DNA of 64,000 nucleotides from JBDHWI01 sp964590135 (GTDB lineage Bacteria; Chloroflexota; Anaerolineae; J036; Brachytrichaceae), in contig CAZPVX010000004.1 in assembly GCA_964590135.1 (NCBI GenBank), positions 110,725 through 174,724 of the forward strand. Reading direction: 5' to 3'. The number at the start of each line of letters is the position of its first letter. Position 1 is the stretch's first letter. The notes beneath the pieces were generated by a model that saw nothing but the letters and a program-made list of their open reading frames with translations, was not told where the DNA came from and did no database searches. Positions 15,758-24,283 of the stretch are shown here, one piece after another. The translations under genes were made by a program, and so were the position numbers.

Positions 15758-18475
15758 TCAATCGCCGGCAGCCATTTTCAAGTCAAGCGAGACGAATTGC
15801 AACAATTCATTGTTGCTCATCTCGGTCAACAAGCGCTCTGCTCCGCCGTCCGCGCCCAGCACCCCTTCGGCCAGCGCGCGCTTCTCGTTGATCAACGCGT
15901 CGATGCGCTCCTCCAGCGTGCCGCGACACACGAATTTTTGCACCAGCACGTTGCGCCGCTGGCCGATGCGAAAGGCGCGGTCGGTGGCCTGATTCTCCAC
16001 CGCGGGATTCCACCAGCGGTCGAAGTGGATGACGTGGCTGGCGGCGGTCAGGTTGAGGCCGGTGCCGCCGGCCTTCAGCGACAGCACGAAGAAAGGTGGT
16101 CCGTCGTCGCGCTGAAATGCGCTCACGCGCTGCTGGCGCTCCTTCACCGCCACGCTGCCGTGCAGCGTCAGGCCGGGCCGGCCCCACACCCCGCGCAAGA
16201 ATTCGGCCAGCGGGTCGGTCATCTCGCGGAACTGCGTGAAGATCAACGCCTTCTCGCCGCGCGAGGCGATCTCCTCGCATAGCTCGGCCAGCCGCGCAAA
16301 CTTCCCGCTGTCGGCGGGGTCGAATGCGCCGTCGCCCTGCCAGTGGCTGGGATGGTTGCAAATCTGCTTGAAGCGCATGAGGAAGGCCAGCACCACGCCG
16401 CGCCGCTCGATGCCGGCGTCATCGCTCTCGCCGGCCTGCCTCAAGCGCCGCGCCAGCTCGCCCACGCTCTCGGCATACAGCGCGGCCTGCTTTTTGCTCA
16501 GGTTGCACCATGCCGTCACCTCAGTCTTGTCGGGCAGGTCGGCGATGATGGCGCGATCAGTCTTCAGCCGGCGCAGCAGCCATGGCCGCACCAACTGGCG
16601 CAGCGGCGCAAAGTCCACCGGCTCGGTCGATTGCAGGCGCTTCACGTAGCGCCCAAACTCACTCGCATTACCCAGCAAGCCCGGATTCAGAAAGTCATAG
16701 AGCGACCACAGATCGCCCAGCCGGTTTTCCACCGGCGTGCCGCTCAGCGCGATGCGCGCCTGCGCCGGCAGCTTCTTCACCGCGCGGGTTTGTTTGGTGG
16801 ATGGGTTTTTGATCGCCTGCGCCTCATCCAGCACCACCAGCCGCCACGTGCGCGTTTGCAGCCAGTCCAGCCGCATGGCCTGGCCATAGGTCGTCATGGC
16901 CAGGTCGGCGCCGGCCAGCAACGCCGCCGCGCGCTCGGCATCGCGCCATGCTCCGGCGCTGGTTTCGGAGGGATGCAGAATGATGGCGCGCAGATCGGGC
17001 GCAAATTTTGCCAGTTCGCTCTTCCAATTTGCCAGCAGCGAGGCCGGCGCAACCAGCAGCGACGGCACACGCCTGGCCGCTGGCGCCTCGCGCCGGATCT
17101 GCATCAGCAGCGCGATCACCTGAATGGTCTTGCCAAGCCCCATGTCATCAGCCAGGCATGCGCCGAGTCCGAGGTGCTGCAGCGTCCACAACCACTTCAC
17201 GCCGGCGGTTTGGTAGGGGCGCAGGGTGGCGCGCAGGCCTTCGTTGGGATCGAAGGCAGCGCGCGGGTTGCGCAGGTTGTCGAGCGCCTCGCGCAGCCAG
17301 TCGCCGGCGACCACCGCGCTCCAATCTGCCTCCGGCGCATCGTCGGCTTGCGCGGCTGCCCCCTCCAACTGCACGCCGGAGAGCAGCCGCATCGCCTCCA
17401 GAAAAGACACGCCTTCGCCGAACTCGCCATGCTGCACGCGCTGCCAATGATCCAGCACGCGACCGAGCTTGTCGTGATCGATCTCCACCCACTGCCCGCG
17501 CAGCGACACCAGGCCATCGTGCGATTGCATCAGCGCCTGCCACTCGGCCTCCGTCAAAGTTTGGTCGCCCAGCGTGGTCTCGATGGTGAAGTCGAGCAGC
17601 GCATCGGCGCCGATGCCGGCAGCGCGCTTCTCGCCGATGCGCACGTTGACCTGCGGGCGCGGCCCCTTGCCGTTGCGCCACCAGTCGGGGATGCGGGTGA
17701 TGATGCCGCATAGTTCCAGCGCCGGCGTTTCACGCAGAAAGGCGAAGGCCTGCGCCGGCGACCACGCCTGCGGCTGGAAGATGCGCCGGCTGTCCAACAT
17801 GTTGCGCATCCACGCGCTTTGCTCGGCGGCGGTTTGCAGCGGCGCGAGCAACGAGCGCAAGGCCGGCTGGTTTTTTGCGCCGGCGTAGTCCTGAAGTGCG
17901 CGCGCCAGCGGCAGATGCACTGGCCTGTCATTCGCCGCCAGGCGATGCGTATAGGTTGCCATGAAGGCAAATGGCGCGTCGACGTTGCGCTTGTTTTCGG
18001 CCAGATGCAGCGTGACGCGGCCCACAAGGTGCAGCGCGGGATAGACCTCGCCCAGCCACGTGCGCAGGCTGCCGGCGCGCCTGGCCTCTTCCTGCGCAAA
18101 CTGGTCAAGCTCTTCCCACAGTGCGATGAACAGACCGGGCGCAGCGTACTCTGCGCCGCGCATGGCGGGGATGCGCAGCGCAAGTGAAACATCCAGCGCC
18201 GGCGGCATCGGCGCATGGTTGGCTTGCGCTGCATCATCTTCGGGCAGTTGAGCCAGCGCGCCCAGAAAAGTGCGCGCAAACTCGCGCCAGAATGCAGTGT
18301 CGGCAGGCAGGGTCGCGCCGGCATCACGCAGGGAGGCGAGCGCAATCAGCCCCTGCGCGTTGCCGCGCCCGAATGCCTCGCGCAGGGCGGCAACATGTTC
18401 GGCGTCGCTGTCAATAAAAAGCCGGCCATGTGGAGAGAGGACGAGCAAACTGCTGGCGGCGGACGTTTCAATCAC
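15758..18475 (-). CDS. SNF2-family DNA helicase/translocase
   Basis: 905 residues. The C-terminal half is a full SNF2 ATPase: Walker A DDMGLGKTIQ, Walker B LDEAQAIKNP (DEAQ), motif III ALSGTPVENRLGDLWSLYDF, and motif VI QATDRAFRIGQRRNV. The first 400 residues are a divergent N-terminal domain as in other bacterial SNF2 proteins paired with SWIM genes. GTG 18475 (VIETSAASS) is chosen because TAAAAT lies seven bases upstream; a longer frame to 18541 begins in a low-quality arginine-rich stretch. It is the first gene of the minus-strand run, 110 nt before the SWIM gene. SNF2 enzymes also occur in DISARM (DrmD), but the DISARM partners drmA, drmB and drmC are absent here. Confidence 0.92.
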   Translation of the reverse strand: MIETSAASSLLVLSPHGRLFIDSDAEHVAALREAFGRGNAQGLIALASLRDAGATLPADTAFWREFARTFLGALAQLPEDDAAQANHAPMPPALDVSLALRIPAMRGAEYAAPGLFIALWEELDQFAQEEARRAGSLRTWLGEVYPALHLVGRVTLHLAENKRNVDAPFAFMATYTHRLAANDRPVHLPLARALQDYAGAKNQPALRSLLAPLQTAAEQSAWMRNMLDSRRIFQPQAWSPAQAFAFLRETPALELCGIITRIPDWWRNGKGPRPQVNVRIGEKRAAGIGADALLDFTIETTLGDQTLTEAEWQALMQSHDGLVSLRGQWVEIDHDKLGRVLDHWQRVQHGEFGEGVSFLEAMRLLSGVQLEGAAAQADDAPEADWSAVVAGDWLREALDNLRNPRAAFDPNEGLRATLRPYQTAGVKWLWTLQHLGLGACLADDMGLGKTIQVIALLMQIRREAPAARRVPSLLVAPASLLANWKSELAKFAPDLRAIILHPSETSAGAWRDAERAAALLAGADLAMTTYGQAMRLDWLQTRTWRLVVLDEAQAIKNPSTKQTRAVKKLPAQARIALSGTPVENRLGDLWSLYDFLNPGLLGNASEFGRYVKRLQSTEPVDFAPLRQLVRPWLLRRLKTDRAIIADLPDKTEVTAWCNLSKKQAALYAESVGELARRLRQAGESDDAGIERRGVVLAFLMRFKQICNHPSHWQGDGAFDPADSGKFARLAELCEEIASRGEKALIFTQFREMTDPLAEFLRGVWGRPGLTLHGSVAVKERQQRVSAFQRDDGPPFFVLSLKAGGTGLNLTAASHVIHFDRWWNPAVENQATDRAFRIGQRRNVLVQKFVCRGTLEERIDALINEKRALAEGVLGADGGAERLLTEMSNNELLQFVSLDLKMAAGD

Positions 18476-18482
18476 GCTCTGG

Positions 18483-18488
18483 ATTTTA
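18483..18488 (-). promoter_or_regulatory. -10 box of the SNF2/BREX transcript, leaderless type
   Basis: TAAAAT on the minus strand ends seven bases before GTG 18475. It supports this start and a leaderless mRNA for the whole defence operon. No convincing -35 element is visible. Confidence 0.45.
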
Positions 18489-18542
18489 GCGCCGGCTCCA
18501 GCCGCGCAAGGCCGCCGTGCGCGCCACCGGCGCAGAAACATG

Positions 18543-18548
18543 TATCAT
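18543..18548 (+). promoter_or_regulatory. -10 box of the zinc alcohol dehydrogenase gene, leaderless type
   Basis: TATCAT lies ten bases before ATG 18559, with no Shine-Dalgarno sequence in between. It is divergent from the SNF2 promoter 55 nt away. Confidence 0.45.
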
Positions 18549-18558
18549 CACGCCAACC

Positions 18559-19542
18559 ATGCAAGCGGTTGTGTTTCCATCCCCCGAAAGTGTTGAAGTG
18601 CGCGACGTGCCGGCGCCGGCGTGCGCCCCTGACGAGGTGATTGTCAAAATCAGCGCATGCGGCCTGTGCGGCACCGACCTGCACATCTATCGCAATGAGT
18701 ATCTGTCGGGCTTTCCGCTCATCCCCGGCCATGAGTTTGTCGGCACGGTCGTGGAGGTTGGCGCACGCGCGCGCGCGGTCAAATTGGGCGATCGCGTGGC
18801 CATCGACCCCAATCTGGATTGCGGCGAATGCGACGAGTGCCGCCGGCAGCACAACAACTACTGCCTGAACTGGCAAGGCATCGGCATCACGCGCGCCGGC
18901 GGCTTTGCAGAATATGTGGCGGTGCCGGCGCGCGCGTGCTATCGCGTGCCAGACGGCATCAGCGACCTTGAGGCGGCGTTCATCGAGCCGGTGTCGTGCG
19001 TGATGTACGCATTGAATCGCGCCCGCCCCCAGCCGGCGGACGACGTGCTGATCTTTGGCGCGGGGCCGATGGGCTTGCTGCTGACGCAGGCTATGCGGCA
19101 CAGCGGCGCAGCGCGCATCACGGTGATCGAGAAGCAGGCGCAGCGCCGCGAGATGGCGCTGCAACTGGGCGCGGATGAGGCGCACGCGCCGGGGGCGCTG
19201 GCAAACAAGAAGTTCGGCTTTGTCATCGATGTGACCGGCGTGCCGGCGGTGATTGAGCAGGCGTTGGGCTGGCTGCGGCCGCGCGGCACCTATCTGCAAT
19301 TCGGCGTTGCGCCCAATCATGCCAGCGTGTCGTGGAAGCCGTATGACATCTTCAAGAACGACTGGACGATCACGGGCAGTTTTGCGCTGTGCTACACGTT
19401 CCAGCAGGCGATCGCGTGGATGGAAGCCGGCGTGATCGACGTGAAGCCGCTGGTCAGCCACACGCTGTCGCTGGGCGAGTTCCCGTCAGCGCTGCAGGCC
19501 TTCGCGAGAGGCGAGACGCTGAAGGTGCATGTGAGGCCTTGA
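18559..19542 (+). CDS. Zinc-dependent alcohol dehydrogenase (MDR family, sorbitol/threonine dehydrogenase-like)
   Basis: 327 residues of the medium-chain dehydrogenase family, an NAD(P)-dependent oxidoreductase of an alcohol or polyol. The catalytic zinc ligands are Cys in CGLCGTDLH and His-Glu in GHEFVG. The structural zinc loop has CGECDECRRQHNNYC with all four cysteines. The Rossmann nucleotide-binding loop is FGAGPMGLL. The overall pattern is closest to sorbitol, threonine or galactitol-1-phosphate dehydrogenases; the substrate cannot be deduced. It stands alone, divergent from the SNF2 helicase gene. Confidence 0.92.
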   Translation: MQAVVFPSPESVEVRDVPAPACAPDEVIVKISACGLCGTDLHIYRNEYLSGFPLIPGHEFVGTVVEVGARARAVKLGDRVAIDPNLDCGECDECRRQHNNYCLNWQGIGITRAGGFAEYVAVPARACYRVPDGISDLEAAFIEPVSCVMYALNRARPQPADDVLIFGAGPMGLLLTQAMRHSGAARITVIEKQAQRREMALQLGADEAHAPGALANKKFGFVIDVTGVPAVIEQALGWLRPRGTYLQFGVAPNHASVSWKPYDIFKNDWTITGSFALCYTFQQAIAWMEAGVIDVKPLVSHTLSLGEFPSALQAFARGETLKVHVRP

Positions 19543-19682
19543 GCCGAGCGGGGCTGGATGAGACGCCCGCGCAGCAAACTGGCCACTTGGATAGCCGAGC
19601 ATCGTCGCGTCTGCCGTTGCCGGCGCGCGGTTTTCTCGCTACCCTTGCGCAAAATCAGGTTTGCCGGCTTCTGAGGCTCGCC

Positions 19683-20405
19683 ATGTCCAAACGCGCGTCA
19701 CTCGGTTTCATCTCTTCACTCTTCTCGCTTGGCGCAGTGGCGCTCGGCGCATATGCCTACTTTCTCCGCCCCTGGCACATGCGCTGGGGCGCAACCGATG
19801 AGGAGGCCAATGCGCATCTCACTGGCGACGACCTCACGCCGCGTCCCAGAATGCAGACCACCCGCGCGGTCACCATCCATGCGCCGGCAGAGGAGGTGTG
19901 GGCGTGGCTGGTGCAGGTGGGGCAGGGGCGCGGTGGTTTCTACAGCTATGACTGGATTGAAAACCTGCTCGGCTTGAAGATGCGCAACGCCAATGAGATC
20001 AAGCCGGAGTTGCAAGATCTGCACGCCGCTGATCAGGTGCCGCTCGCGCCCGACGGCCAGACCGCCTTGCCCATCGACATCGTCATCCCCAACCGCACTC
20101 TCGTCATGCATGTCGAGAACGCCGGCCTCACACCTTTCGCAGTGATGCAACCCGGCCTGTATCGCAGCCTGACGTGGAGCTTCCACCTGAGAAAAATAGA
20201 CGATCACACCACGCGGCTGATTGAGCGCACGCGCGCCGACTGGGACGACACCTGGCGCAACCGGCTGGTCGTGCGCGGCTATTCCGAGCCGGGCGCGTTT
20301 GTCATGCAGCGCGGCATGCTGCTGGGCATCAAGGCGCGCGCCGAACGCAGCGCGCAAGAGAAACCCGCCGCGCAGGTTGCGGCGCAGACGACTTCGCGCA
20401 TGTGA
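19683..20405 (+). CDS. Membrane-anchored SRPBCC-like (polyketide cyclase-type) protein
   Basis: 240 residues. One transmembrane helix (about residues 8-25) is followed by a domain in which TTRAVTIHAPAEEVWAWLVQVGQGRGGFYSYD is the strand-helix opening of SRPBCC/START-like folds (hydrophobic ligand-binding cup). The segment GFYSYDWIENLLG recurs in this uncharacterised family. No catalytic residues are known. ATG 19683 has a GAGG element eight bases upstream. It lies 77 nt before enolase. Confidence 0.75.
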   Translation: MSKRASLGFISSLFSLGAVALGAYAYFLRPWHMRWGATDEEANAHLTGDDLTPRPRMQTTRAVTIHAPAEEVWAWLVQVGQGRGGFYSYDWIENLLGLKMRNANEIKPELQDLHAADQVPLAPDGQTALPIDIVIPNRTLVMHVENAGLTPFAVMQPGLYRSLTWSFHLRKIDDHTTRLIERTRADWDDTWRNRLVVRGYSEPGAFVMQRGMLLGIKARAERSAQEKPAAQVAAQTTSRM

Positions 20406-20445
20406 CATGCTTCGGCGCGAATCCCCCGCGCATCGCCTCAGCCAT

Positions 20446-20451
20446 TACAAT
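20446..20451 (+). promoter_or_regulatory. -10 box upstream of enolase
   Basis: TACAAT lies 30 nt before ATG 20482. The resulting short leader contains AGGAG (20,467-20,471), so enolase, unlike several neighbours, would have a leader and a Shine-Dalgarno sequence. Confidence 0.4.
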
Positions 20452-20481
20452 GGCCGGCGATTCAACAGGAGACAAATCCCC

Positions 20482-21757
20482 ATGAGCTACATTGATACCG
20501 TTTTTGCGCGCGAAATTCTCGACTCGCGCGGCAACCCGACCGTGGAAGTGGACGTGGTGTTGGAGGACGGCACCTACGCGCGCGCCAGCGTGCCCAGCGG
20601 CGCCAGCACCGGCGAGCATGAGGCTGTGGAACTGCGCGATGGCGACAAGAGCCGCTATGGCGGCAAAGGTGTGAAGAAGGCGATCAATCACGTCAACACC
20701 GAGATCGCCGCCGCGCTCGAGGGCTGGGCTGTGACCGACCAGGCCGGCATCGACAAGTTGCTGCTGCAACTCGATGGCACTGAGAACAAGGCCAACCTCG
20801 GCGCGAACGCGATTCTGGGCGTGTCGCTGGCGGTGGCGCGCGCGGCCGCCGGCAGCCTCGGCATGCCGCTGTATCGCTATATCGGCGGCGTGAATGCGCA
20901 TGTGCTGCCAACGCCAATGATGAACATCCTCAACGGCGGCAAGCACGCCGACAAAAGCACCGACTTTCAGGAGTTCATGGTGCTGCCGGTTGGCGCAACG
21001 ACTTTTGCCGAAGCCCTGCGCATGGGCGCTGAGGTGTATCACTCGCTCAACAAAACCTTGAAGGGCAAGGGCTATGGCACGAACACTGGCGACGAGGGCG
21101 GCTTTGCGCCTTCGCTGAAGAGCAACGAAGAAGCCATCGAAGTCATCCTTGAGGCCATCACGAAGGCCGGCTACAAGCCCGGCGAGCAGGTCGCCATCGG
21201 CCTCGATCCAGCCAGCAGCGAATTGTTTGACAACGGCAAGTATGTGCTGACGAAGGATGGCAAGACGCTGGACAGCGATGAAATGATCGCGTACTGGATG
21301 AATTGGATTCGCCAATATCCAATCGTGTCGATCGAGGACGGCCTGGCTGAGAACGACTGGGCCGGTTGGACGAAGTTCATGGCCGAGGCCGGCGACAAGG
21401 TGCGCCTGGTTGGCGATGACTTGCTCGTGACCAACGTCAAGTTCGTCGAGAAGGCCATCCAGCAGAAGGCCTGCAACGCGCTGCTGTGCAAAGTGAACCA
21501 GATCGGCAGCCTGAGCGAGACGATTGCGGCGGTGAACATGAGCTTGCGCGCCGGCTGGGCAGTGGCTGTGTCGCACCGCAGCGGCGAGACTGAGGACACC
21601 ACCATCAGTGACCTGGTCGTGGCGCTGAACACCGGCCTGATCNNNNNNNNNNGCGCCGGCGCGCGGCGAGCGCACGGCCAAATACAACCAGCTCCTGCGC
21701 ATCGAAGAGGAGTTGGGCGATGCGGCAGTCTACGCCGGCCGCATGGCGCTGAAGTAA
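20482..21757 (+). CDS. eno: Enolase (phosphopyruvate hydratase), interrupted by an assembly gap
   Basis: Enolase interconverts 2-phosphoglycerate and phosphoenolpyruvate in glycolysis, in the cytoplasm. It starts MSYIDTVFAREILDSRGNPT after an AGGAG site, contains GDEGGFAPS, the Mg-binding loops and SHRSGETEDT. It ends QLLRIEEELGDAAVYAGRMALK. Ten Ns at 21,643-21,652 interrupt the conserved LNTGLI-KTG-APARGER junction. The missing KTG needs nine bases, so the ten Ns are one base too many and cause an artificial frameshift. With nine bases the protein is 424 residues, a normal length. Confidence 0.97.
21643..21652. other. Assembly gap (10 N) in enolase
   Basis: A run of exactly ten Ns. Conservation of enolase predicts nine missing bases encoding Lys-Thr-Gly, so the run is padding, not a measured length. 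Confidence 0.95.
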
Positions 21758-21782
21758 GTCGCCGGCCTGATCAATCTGCCAG

Positions 21783-21817
21783 ACCTGACAGGCCCTTGAG
21801 ACCTGTCAGGTTTTTTT
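21783..21817 (+). terminator. Rho-independent terminator of enolase
   Basis: ACCTGACAGG (21,783-21,792) pairs with CCTGTCAGGT (21,802-21,811) and is followed by a run of seven Ts, 26 nt after the enolase stop. Confidence 0.88.
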
Positions 21818-21857
21818 CGCTCACGCGCATCTCATTCGCATCGCGAGAATAGCCGCC

Positions 21858-23234
21858 ATGATCGTGATTTTGTCTGCCGGGTTGATGGCGCTGTGGGGCG
21901 CGACGATCGCGCTGGGCGTTGCGCTGATCGCCCGTCGCCGCTTCGTGCTCGGCGCGCTGCTCGTCATTGAAGGCGCACTCGCCGCCGCCGCGCAATATGC
22001 TCTCAGCACAATCCCGATGGGCATCGGCGACCCGCTGCTGCGCGTGACGCGCAGTGAATTGCTGCTCGCCGCCGGCGCCGGCGCGATTGCCTTTGCCATC
22101 ACGCTCGTTGTCTCGCTGCGCAAGCGCGATGATGCCACGAACGCCTTCAAACCAAAGCCAGCAGCCATTGCCGTGCCGTTGCTCATGCCGCTCCTCGCCG
22201 CCGGCGCGCTGTATGGCCTGAGTCAACTCAGCATCCCCGAGCGCGAGCGCGAGCGCGACCCCAACAAGCGCGCCATTGAGATGCCCGCCGGCTTCAGCGC
22301 AAACCTCTATGCGCATGACATCCCAGACAATCCAACCGCCATGGTCTTTGCGCCGGGCGGCAGGCTCTTCATCGCTGACATCAGCGGCGCGATCTGGCAG
22401 GGCGAGGAGATCAGCGGCACCCACACGCTCGGCGCAGTGACCAAATTTGCCGACGGCTTCAACCTGATCACCGGTTTGGCCTGGCGCGGCGACGAGCTGT
22501 TTGTGTCGAGCGCCGGCAAGGTCGAGGCGCTGCGCGACAGCAACGGCGACGGCACAGCGGACGCGCGCCGCACACTGGTGGATGGGCTGCCGGCGCTGAT
22601 CTTCATGCCGCACTCGAACAACGCGCTCACATTTGGGCCGGATGGCCGGCTCTACTTCGGCGTGGGAGCGACGAGCGATGGCGGCAGGGAGACGCACCAA
22701 TATGCCGCGTCGATTCTGTCGATCAGCCCCGACGGCGGTGACGTAAAGGTCGTCGCCACCGGCTTCGGCAATCCGTTCAAGGTTGCGTTCAACAAAGCCG
22801 GCGACCTGTTCAGCGGCGACAATCAGGGTCTCGCCTCGCCGGATGGCGCGCCGCCGCCCGACGAATTCAACTACATCGCACCGGGCGGCGACTACAACGA
22901 TCTCGATTTGAACAACGCAGCCGCGCGCGAGCCGCTCGTGCAATTCCCCATCCACGCCACACCGGTTGGCCTGGCATTCTACGAGGGCGACACCTACCCG
23001 CCAGAGTATCTCGACAATGCCTTCGTCGCCCTGTGGTCGCGCGGCGAAGTGGCGCGCATCATGTTGAGCAAGACGCCGCAGGGCGATTACCGCGCTGCGC
23101 CGGCGGTGTGGGCAAGGGGCTTTTTGTATCCGATTGACGTGGTCAATGGACCAGATGGGAATTTGTACGTCGCCGACTTTGGCACGCGCGTGATCTATCG
23201 CATCACCTATGGCGCATCTGACGCATCGCACTGA
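21858..23234 (+). CDS. Membrane-anchored PQQ-type sugar dehydrogenase-like beta-propeller
   Basis: 458 residues. Four hydrophobic helices (within residues 1-125) precede a six-bladed propeller resembling soluble glucose/sorbosone dehydrogenases: MPAGFSANLYAHDIPDNPTAM, SNNALTFGPDGRLYFGVGA, GFGNPFKVAFN, and the ending PDGNLYVADFGTRVIYRI. These domains face outside the membrane and oxidise sugars or similar compounds, sometimes with PQQ. Cofactor use cannot be read off here. Its last 26 nt overlap the downstream cytochrome c gene, so electrons may pass directly from one product to the other. The arrangement of multiple N-terminal helices before the propeller is unusual for the family. Confidence 0.82.
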   Translation: MIVILSAGLMALWGATIALGVALIARRRFVLGALLVIEGALAAAAQYALSTIPMGIGDPLLRVTRSELLLAAGAGAIAFAITLVVSLRKRDDATNAFKPKPAAIAVPLLMPLLAAGALYGLSQLSIPERERERDPNKRAIEMPAGFSANLYAHDIPDNPTAMVFAPGGRLFIADISGAIWQGEEISGTHTLGAVTKFADGFNLITGLAWRGDELFVSSAGKVEALRDSNGDGTADARRTLVDGLPALIFMPHSNNALTFGPDGRLYFGVGATSDGGRETHQYAASILSISPDGGDVKVVATGFGNPFKVAFNKAGDLFSGDNQGLASPDGAPPPDEFNYIAPGGDYNDLDLNNAAAREPLVQFPIHATPVGLAFYEGDTYPPEYLDNAFVALWSRGEVARIMLSKTPQGDYRAAPAVWARGFLYPIDVVNGPDGNLYVADFGTRVIYRITYGASDASH

Positions 23235-23655
23235 CTTTTTGCGCTCATGCCGGCGCGCAGTTGCGGTTGCGGCATTCGTGCTGATGGGATTCGCGCTGCC
23301 GGCGTGCGGCAGTCCGCCCACAGAGCCCGGCAACCCCGAGCGCGGCAAGGCGCTATTCAACGCGCCAGTGCAAACCGACCGCGGCGAGATCGAGCCGTGC
23401 AGCGCGTGCCACGCAATCGTGGCGGGGCAAAAGTCGCGCACCGGTCTTGGCACGAATTTTCACGACCTGGGCGCGCGCGCCGGCGGCATGGTGCAAGGGC
23501 AAAGCGCCGAGCAGTATCTGCGCGCGTCAATCGTTGATCCCGACGCGTTCCTCGCCGGCAACTTTCAGGACGGCCTGATGTCACGCGAGTACGGCAAGTT
23601 GCTTACAGCGCAGCAGATTGAAGATCTCATCGCCTACATGCTCACGCTGAAGTGA
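23209..23655 (+). CDS. Lipoprotein cytochrome c
   Basis: 148 residues. A signal segment VAVAAFVLMGFALPACG ends in a lipobox (LPAC), so the protein is probably lipid-anchored outside the membrane. The haem c motif is CSACH (about residues 64-68). A Met in GLMSREYG is a plausible sixth ligand, and the last helix QQIEDLIAYMLTLK is the usual class I cytochrome C-terminus. ATG 23209 overlaps the end of the propeller gene, an arrangement expected of translationally coupled partners. Confidence 0.9.
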   Translation: MAHLTHRTDFLRSCRRAVAVAAFVLMGFALPACGSPPTEPGNPERGKALFNAPVQTDRGEIEPCSACHAIVAGQKSRTGLGTNFHDLGARAGGMVQGQSAEQYLRASIVDPDAFLAGNFQDGLMSREYGKLLTAQQIEDLIAYMLTLK

Positions 23656-23811
23656 ATTTTGCTGGATAATCTGTGGGTCGCCGGAGCGGTCGCAGTAGTC
23701 TCCGAAGACCAACGGAGCCGGCTTGCGCCTGCATGGAACTGAAACCTGTTTTGTCTTTCGCTGGCGGCCAGGGCCGGCGATTTGAGGTTAAGATTGAACA
23801 AGAGGCATGCG

Positions 23812-24249
23812 ATGCGGAAGAGTGTGATGATGGCCGTGATGGCCGCCGGCCTGGTGGCGTGCAGCAGCGCGCAGAGCAGCCCGGCGCCCATCGCCACGAT
23901 AAGCGTGAACAGCAACGCGGCGGCGCAGGGCGCTCCGGTCGCCGTTGCAGAGGCTGCGCAGTTCGCCGGCCCGGTCACCTTCATCGAGTTTTACTCCGAG
24001 TGGTGAACGGTGTGCAAAAGCATGGAGCCTATCGTGAATAGGCTGAGGGAAGAGTATGGCGGCAAGATCGTGTTTGCGCGCTACGATGTCGCTGCGCCGG
24101 CCAGCCAGGAGATGGTGAAGCGATACCGCATCGTCGCAGTGCCAATCTTTGTCGCATTGGATGCGCAGCAGAAAGAGATCAGCCGGCTAGCCGGCGCCTA
24201 CACCTACGCCGACCTGAAGCAAAAACTGGAACGGTTCGCAACCGAATGA
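23812..24249 (+). CDS. Thioredoxin-like lipoprotein, candidate UXXC selenoprotein
   Basis: Read through the TGA at 24,004-24,006, this is a 145-residue thioredoxin-fold lipoprotein. It has a signal with lipobox GLVAC (residues 1-17), a linker, then FIEFYSEW-U-TVCKSMEPIV, where U65 replaces the first cysteine of the WCXXC motif. A cis-Pro loop (IVAVPIFVALD) and the terminal helix follow in the same frame. The TGA lies exactly at the catalytic position, both sides stay open, and a 7-bp hairpin follows at 24,026-24,044 with geometry of a bacterial SECIS. It would be a surface disulphide oxidoreductase, possibly serving the neighbouring cytochrome c. ATG 23812 has AAGAGG upstream. A nonsense mutation or base error (TGC to TGA) is the alternative. 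No selenocysteine machinery lies in this window. Confidence 0.75.
24026..24044 (+). promoter_or_regulatory. Candidate bacterial SECIS hairpin
   Basis: AGCCTAT (24,026-24,032) pairs perfectly with ATAGGCT (24,038-24,044) around the loop CGTGA. The loop begins 26 nt after the UGA and has a G among its first two bases. As I remember the bacterial SECIS consensus, it requires an apical loop of 3-14 nt, 16-37 nt from UGA, with a G in the first two loop positions; all are met. Confidence 0.6.
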
Positions 24250-24283
24250 CAACCCCGTCCCGAGAGAGGGGCGCAGACAACAC

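Noticed and set aside
5655..18475. DISARM system (SNF2 plus methyltransferase)
   Set aside because: drmA, drmB and drmC are absent, whereas all six type 1 BREX genes are present in standard order.
18479..18541. Upstream ATG 18541 as the SNF2 start
   Set aside because: The extra residues are Arg/Ala-rich, overlap the promoter region, and the TAAAAT box fits GTG 18475 better.
20482..21757. Frameshifted enolase pseudogene
   Set aside because: The only disruption is the ten-N gap; conserved sequence on both sides fits one intact gene.
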